From the IMG/VR virus record IMGVR_UViG_3300038462_000040, positions 91,853 through 155,852 of that record: 64,000 bases of DNA. One strand, written 5' to 3'. Source of the stretch: a virus. Shown here in pieces: positions 60,950 through 64,000 of the stretch. The notes under the pieces were generated by a model. That model was not told where the DNA came from, searched no databases, and saw only the letters and a program-made list of their open reading frames with translations. Each line of letters begins with the position of its first letter. Position 1 is the first letter of the stretch. The translations under genes were made by a program, and so were the position numbers.

Positions 60950-61606
60950 ATGAACACAAATATTATTCTAACTCCTCAATTAACATCAATGTTAGATATT
61001 TTAAGAACAATTGATTTTGCAATTAAGCATATTGAAGAAAATAAACTTTTTGTTAATATTCATTTATTTGAATCACAAGAATTATTTGTAGAATCTCTTT
61101 TACAATTTAATTTAACTAATGATGGTATTGGTGTTGCTGTAGGTAAAACTTTTTTAAACGGAGATAGAATTCATATTTATTTAAATTTAAATGCTTTTCC
61201 ATTTAAATTTATAATATTTCATGAAATAGGACATGCTTTTTTACTTACTCATTATCCCAATAAACAACCTGATAAATCATTACATCAACAAATTAGAATT
61301 ATTGGAGAAGAATTGTTTTGTGATTTATATGCTTTAAAATTATTAAACGATAAAAATATTAGTAAAGAAATTATGAATAATCATTGTAATAATTATTATG
61401 ATTATTTAAAAGATAATTTATCACCATTTAAAATAAATGGGTCATTGTTAAGAATATGTAATATTGCTAATTATTTTCCAGAACTTAATAATGAATTGAG
61501 TACTATGAATCAAACAAATAATATTTATTGTTTACTAAATGAAAAAAATTTAAATTTCAATAAATTAGATGAAGCAATTATAAAATTTTTTGACTATAAA
61601 ATTTAA
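60950..61606 (+). CDS. Zinc metallopeptidase-like protein (HExxH)
   Basis: 218 aa. I-I-F-H-E-I-G-H-A-F-L-L-T-H (His about 97-101) is a zinc-binding H-E-x-x-H motif, and the downstream G-E-E-L-F-C-D-L-Y-A-L gives the third ligand (Glu or Asp) as in ImmA/IrrE-type or gluzincin peptidases. Starts 3 bases after the HNH gene. Such phage proteins may cleave a host repressor or toxin, but no target is suggested by context. Confidence 0.72.
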   Translation: MNTNIILTPQLTSMLDILRTIDFAIKHIEENKLFVNIHLFESQELFVESLLQFNLTNDGIGVAVGKTFLNGDRIHIYLNLNAFPFKFIIFHEIGHAFLLTHYPNKQPDKSLHQQIRIIGEELFCDLYALKLLNDKNISKEIMNNHCNNYYDYLKDNLSPFKINGSLLRICNIANYFPELNNELSTMNQTNNIYCLLNEKNLNFNKLDEAIIKFFDYKI

Positions 61607-61663
61607 TGTGATATGAAAACTGTACGTATTAATTCTCCGTAGTTTAGGCAATTAGCTTGAATT

Positions 61664-61870
61664 ATGGTTATGGAAAATTCCAATTTTAGTCCGAAACAAC
61701 CAGCTAAATACTGGTTGGTAGAGTTCACCCTTACGAGTGGTGAAGTACTACAGTTTTATGTTAAAACAAAAACTCAATTTGATGCTTATGAAAAAGCAGA
61801 TAGTTATAAGTATTTTGCAAATAACAAAAAATTATTTGATTTATTAAAAACATTTAGGCTTATGCCTTAA
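61664..61870 (+). CDS. Small hypothetical protein
   Basis: 68 aa, beta then alpha: Y-W-L-V-E-F-T-L-T-S-G-E-V-L-Q-F-Y-V followed by a helix. ATG at 61664 or 61670. Followed by a perfect hairpin (61878-61896) without U-run and then tRNA-Gly. Not recognised. Confidence 0.6.
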   Translation: MVMENSNFSPKQPAKYWLVEFTLTSGEVLQFYVKTKTQFDAYEKADSYKYFANNKKLFDLLKTFRLMP

Positions 61871-61877
61871 TGTAAAA

Positions 61878-61896
61878 TGCAGGGTAATGCCCTGCA
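61878..61896 (+). repeat. Perfect hairpin before tRNA-Gly
   Basis: TGCAGGG-TAATG-CCCTGCA, 7-bp stem without U-run, 4 bases before the tRNA; probably an mRNA 3' or processing structure. Confidence 0.6.
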
Positions 61897-61900
61897 ACAT

Positions 61901-61973
61901 GCGAGATTAGCTCAGTTGGTAGAGCGTCTGTTTACCAAACAGAAAGTCGTGAGTCCGAACCCCATATCTCGCT
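61901..61973 (+). tRNA. tRNA-Gly(ACC)
   Basis: Acceptor GCGAGAT/ATCTCGC with U73, anticodon arm TCTGT-TTACCAA-ACAGA, T-loop TCCGAAC with one T-stem mismatch. A34 in Gly is unusual in bacteria. Last tRNA of array D. Confidence 0.88.
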
Positions 61974-62049
61974 CAAATCATAAAATAAATAAATTTTTAT
62001 TATAATATCAATTATTATTTATATCTTTACACATTAAAATAATAAACAT

Positions 62050-62319
62050 ATGCAAGCTAATGATTTAATCAACGGATTATTTGAATGTTGTTCAGGATTT
62101 TTTTGTTGGATAAACATATATAGATTGGTAAAAGATAAATGTTTAAAAGGAGTTTCTTGGATTCCATTATCATTTTTTACTCTTTGGGGTTTTTGGAATT
62201 TATATTATTATCCAAGTTTGCATCAAATGCTAAGTTTTCTTGGTGGTCTATCAATTGTCTTTGCTAATATTGTATGGCTATCATTAGTATTTTATTATAA
62301 ATTTAGAACAAAAAAATAA
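62050..62319 (+). CDS. Small membrane protein, PQ-loop-like
   Basis: 89 aa with three hydrophobic stretches (about 8-25, 35-55, 60-82). K-G-V-S-W-I-P-L-S-F-F-T-L-W-G-F-W-N-L recalls a PQ-loop/SWEET half-transporter, a weak resemblance. The stop overlaps the predicted 5' stem of the RNase P RNA. Confidence 0.6.
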   Translation: MQANDLINGLFECCSGFFCWINIYRLVKDKCLKGVSWIPLSFFTLWGFWNLYYYPSLHQMLSFLGGLSIVFANIVWLSLVFYYKFRTKK

Positions 62320-62591
62320 CACAGAGGATTCATCGCTGTACTTTTTAAAGTATAGAGGAAGTTCAGAACTCAACTGCATAAAACAGGAGACTTAAATTGT
62401 CGTTATTACTGTTGAATGAGCAAGCCATACAGACTTAGACGGATTGCAGGTCTATAATAGTCGGGTTGGTGCACCTGAAAGGGATTTACTTGTTAAAGTA
62501 AATAGACAAATGATGAAATAATTGTTTTTTCTTTTATTTAATATGAAATAAAAGAACAATTAAACAGAATTCTGGCTACGCTCATGTTATT
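62315..62591 (+). ncRNA. rnpB: Divergent RNase P RNA
   Basis: Ordered matches to the bacterial P RNA core: a P3-like hairpin TACTT-TTT-AAAGTA (62338-62352); GAGGAAGTTC (62355-62364), like the universal GAGGAAAGTCC of P4; TAGACAAATGATGA (62503-62516), like the TAGATAAATGATGA of Bacteroidota; a long hairpin; then ACAGAATTCTGGCTA (62564-62578), like the 3' ACAGAAUCCGGCUUA. AATAAC/GTTATT closes the ends. About 277 nt, shorter than typical bacterial RNase P RNA. It would mature the phage tRNAs with the host protein. Confidence 0.78.
62523..62562 (+). repeat. Long AT-rich hairpin inside the RNase P RNA
   Basis: TTGTTTTTTCTTTTATTT pairs with AAATAAAAGAACAA around a 6-base loop; corresponds to a peripheral helix position just before the 3' P4 strand. 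Confidence 0.6.
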
Positions 62592-62604
62592 TTTTATTTC
62601 ATAT

Positions 62605-62630
62605 TGTAACATTCTTAAATAATTTTCGTA
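62605..62630 (+). promoter_or_regulatory. Bipartite promoter-like motif TTGTAAC-N16-CGTATA
   Basis: Upstream of the bL12 gene at 62687, same spacing as at four other loci. Confidence 0.6.
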
Positions 62631-62686
62631 TAATTATTAAAATAATTAAATTAATATTATTATATTTACCCAAAATTTAAAATAAA

Positions 62687-63064
62687 ATGGTAACAAATCC
62701 GAAATTATTCGAAATTGCTGATACATTATCGAAATTAACTGTATTAGAAGCAAAAGAATTACTTAATATTCTTGAAAATGATTATGGTATCAAACCAGAA
62801 GATACTAGTATTTTAATGTTCACACCAATAATTGAAACAAATGTAATAGAACAAACTGAATTCAATGTTTATTTGAAAGAAATTGGTGGACAAAAACTAC
62901 AAATTATTAAAAAAGTAAAAGAACTTCTTAATTTGGAACTTAAAACAGCAAAAGAATTAGTTGATTCTGCACCATGTACTTTATGTGAAAAAACTTCAAA
63001 AATCAATGCTCAAACTTTCAAATCTGAATTAGAAAATTTTGGTGCTATAATTGAAATAAAATAA
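62687..63064 (+). CDS. rplL: Ribosomal protein bL12 homologue
   Basis: 125 aa. The N-terminal helix pair S-K-L-T-V-L-E-A-K-E-L-L-N-I-L-E (about 14-29) is the bL12 dimerisation domain. The C-terminal domain T-E-F-N-V-Y-L-K-E-I-G-G-Q-K-L-Q-I-I-K-K-V, then T-A-K-E-L-V-D-S-A-P and L-E-N-F-G-A-I-I-E-I-K, matches the family throughout, including the factor-binding helices. The hinge (about 35-55) is shortened and not Ala-rich. It may join host ribosomes in place of the host stalk protein. The stop overlaps the next start. Confidence 0.92.
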   Translation: MVTNPKLFEIADTLSKLTVLEAKELLNILENDYGIKPEDTSILMFTPIIETNVIEQTEFNVYLKEIGGQKLQIIKKVKELLNLELKTAKELVDSAPCTLCEKTSKINAQTFKSELENFGAIIEIK

Positions 63065-63381
63065 TGGCAAATGAATTATGGGAAATATTAGTACCTGCTT
63101 CTAACAATAAAGACCAGAAGTTTACTTATGAACATCATAAAGAATGGGATGCATTTGTGAAAAAAATCACAGGTGGTGTAACTATTATGAAAACAGCAAA
63201 AGGTGAATGGGTAAGTCCACATGGTAGAATTTATGTAGATAGAATGATACCATGTAGAATTGTCTGTACCGAAGAACAAATAAATGAAATTATTGATTTT
63301 ACTCTCGAACATTACAATCAAGAAGCAGTATTAGCTTATAGAATTTCAACAAATGTAATTTTACGACATAAAAATAAATAA
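63064..63381 (+). CDS. Hypothetical protein coupled to bL12
   Basis: 105 aa. N-E-L-W-E-I-L-V-P-A-S and H-H-K-E-W-D-A-F-V-K-K-I-T-G-G give a recognisable phage-type pattern of unknown function. Its ATG overlaps the bL12 TAA by one base, so expression is coupled. Confidence 0.65.
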   Translation: MANELWEILVPASNNKDQKFTYEHHKEWDAFVKKITGGVTIMKTAKGEWVSPHGRIYVDRMIPCRIVCTEEQINEIIDFTLEHYNQEAVLAYRISTNVILRHKNK

Positions 63382-63383
63382 CA

Positions 63384-64000
63384 ATGATATCAGAAAGAAG
63401 TGCAAAAGAAGGTCTAACCAAAGAATTAGAAATATTTGATTATTTTGAAATAGACAAAAATTTACCAAAACATAAAAAAATTGACGATAATGATATATAT
63501 GGTAAAAATAGTGTAATGGTAGGTAGTGGAGAATGGGGGGCAGTGCCATCAAATAATTGGAATAATAATAAAATAACGTTAAGAACACGAATTGCAAATT
63601 GGTTGCTTAGAAAATCCCCCAAACATAAAAAAAGCATGACAGTTATTGAGTTCTTTACTGGACTTACCAAATCTTATGAAGAACTTTCACCAATTGGAGA
63701 AATTGCTGAACATTATGAAAATGCACTAAAACAAGCCACAACAATGGGTCAGATTTCATTAGTTGAAAGTCTAAAAAATATTATTGATGTTGCAAGAGGT
63801 GAAGCATATCTTATTGTAATGGGATTAAAAAAATACGTTACAGAAAAACAAGTTATTGATTTTTATGAAAAAGTTGGCAGAGATAAAAATCTTAAATTAA
63901 CTTGGATTAAAAATTTTGGAAGAATTATTCCTGAAAATGTATATAAAATCAAATCAGATATTGATGAAAGGAAAATTTTTGATAATTATGTTATTTTACA
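63384..64000 (+). CDS. Hypothetical protein, cut by window edge
   Basis: Open from the ATG at 63384 to the end of the window (205 codons seen, no stop). Starts M-I-S-E-R-S-A-K-E-G-L-T-K-E-L. Helical, charged, with a G-E-W-G-A-V-P segment near residue 51. It follows the previous gene by 2 bases. Not recognised. Confidence 0.7.
   Translation, partial: MISERSAKEGLTKELEIFDYFEIDKNLPKHKKIDDNDIYGKNSVMVGSGEWGAVPSNNWNNNKITLRTRIANWLLRKSPKHKKSMTVIEFFTGLTKSYEELSPIGEIAEHYENALKQATTMGQISLVESLKNIIDVARGEAYLIVMGLKKYVTEKQVIDFYEKVGRDKNLKLTWIKNFGRIIPENVYKIKSDIDERKIFDNYVIL

Noticed and set aside
1-64000. CRISPR arrays, insertion sequences or an integrase/attachment site
   Set aside because: No regularly spaced repeats, transposase motifs or tyrosine/serine recombinase motifs were seen.

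Overview
This is a very AT-rich (roughly three-quarters A+T by eye) window from a large tailed phage of the T4-like myovirus type. The head genes identify it: terminase large subunit (gp17-like), portal (gp20-like), prohead protease (gp21-like), scaffold (gp22-like), major capsid protein (gp23-like) and two neck-type proteins (gp13/gp14-like), all on the minus strand between about 1 and 31.6 kb. A Bacteroidota host is suggested by several promoters of the form TTTG-N19-TAnnTTTG, by a signal peptide ending in KAQ|S, and by U73 on the threonine tRNAs; that is an inference.

Layout. 1-31.6 kb: virion assembly genes, mostly minus strand, with plus-strand insertions (homing endonuclease, helicase module, a 1,539-aa baseplate-hub-like protein with a transglycosylase). 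The prohead protease carries a contiguous intein with a LAGLIDADG-type endonuclease region. The terminase is a fractured gene: N-half plus a 40-aa intein piece, then a Vsr-like endonuclease gene, then a 108-aa intein piece plus C-half. 31.7-34.7 kb: a LamG-like structural protein and small genes. 34.7-62 kb: an RNA-rich accessory region with 35 recognisable tRNAs covering all 20 amino acids, a tmRNA, several structured RNAs, an RNA ligase, a Mom-like protein, a class II ribonucleotide reductase between two VWA proteins, a pyruvoyl arginine decarboxylase and several HNH genes. 62.3-64 kb: a divergent RNase P RNA, a ribosomal protein bL12 homologue and two further genes, the last running off the edge.

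The main discovery is in how the tRNAs appear to be controlled. Four tRNA arrays begin with the same cassette: a promoter, a 24-42 codon leader ORF, then an intrinsic terminator whose 5' arm can pair instead with an 8-nt segment inside the leader ORF. Each leader peptide is rich in exactly the amino acids whose tRNAs follow it: Pro/His/Gln; Asp/Glu/Val/Leu/Ala/Trp(/Met); Lys/Tyr; Thr/Cys/Asn/Ile/Ser/Phe/Gly/Met/Arg. This is the architecture of amino-acid-operon attenuation, here apparently applied to phage tRNA genes, and it splits all 20 amino acids into four nearly disjoint sets. With the tmRNA, RNase P RNA, bL12 and RNA ligase, the window reads as a phage-owned translation-support system.

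Other recurring signals: about 30 copies of a GTATTTATA motif just upstream of starts (the reverse complement of the T4 late box, reading toward the gene); a bipartite TTGTAAC-N16-CGTAT motif; boxA-like GTTCTTTGA elements before RNA genes; N-terminal capsid-targeting-like tags followed by L-x-E; nine tRNAs with C33 instead of the near-invariant U33; and a probable -1 frameshift. Functions were assigned by reading motifs only; no database search was possible.
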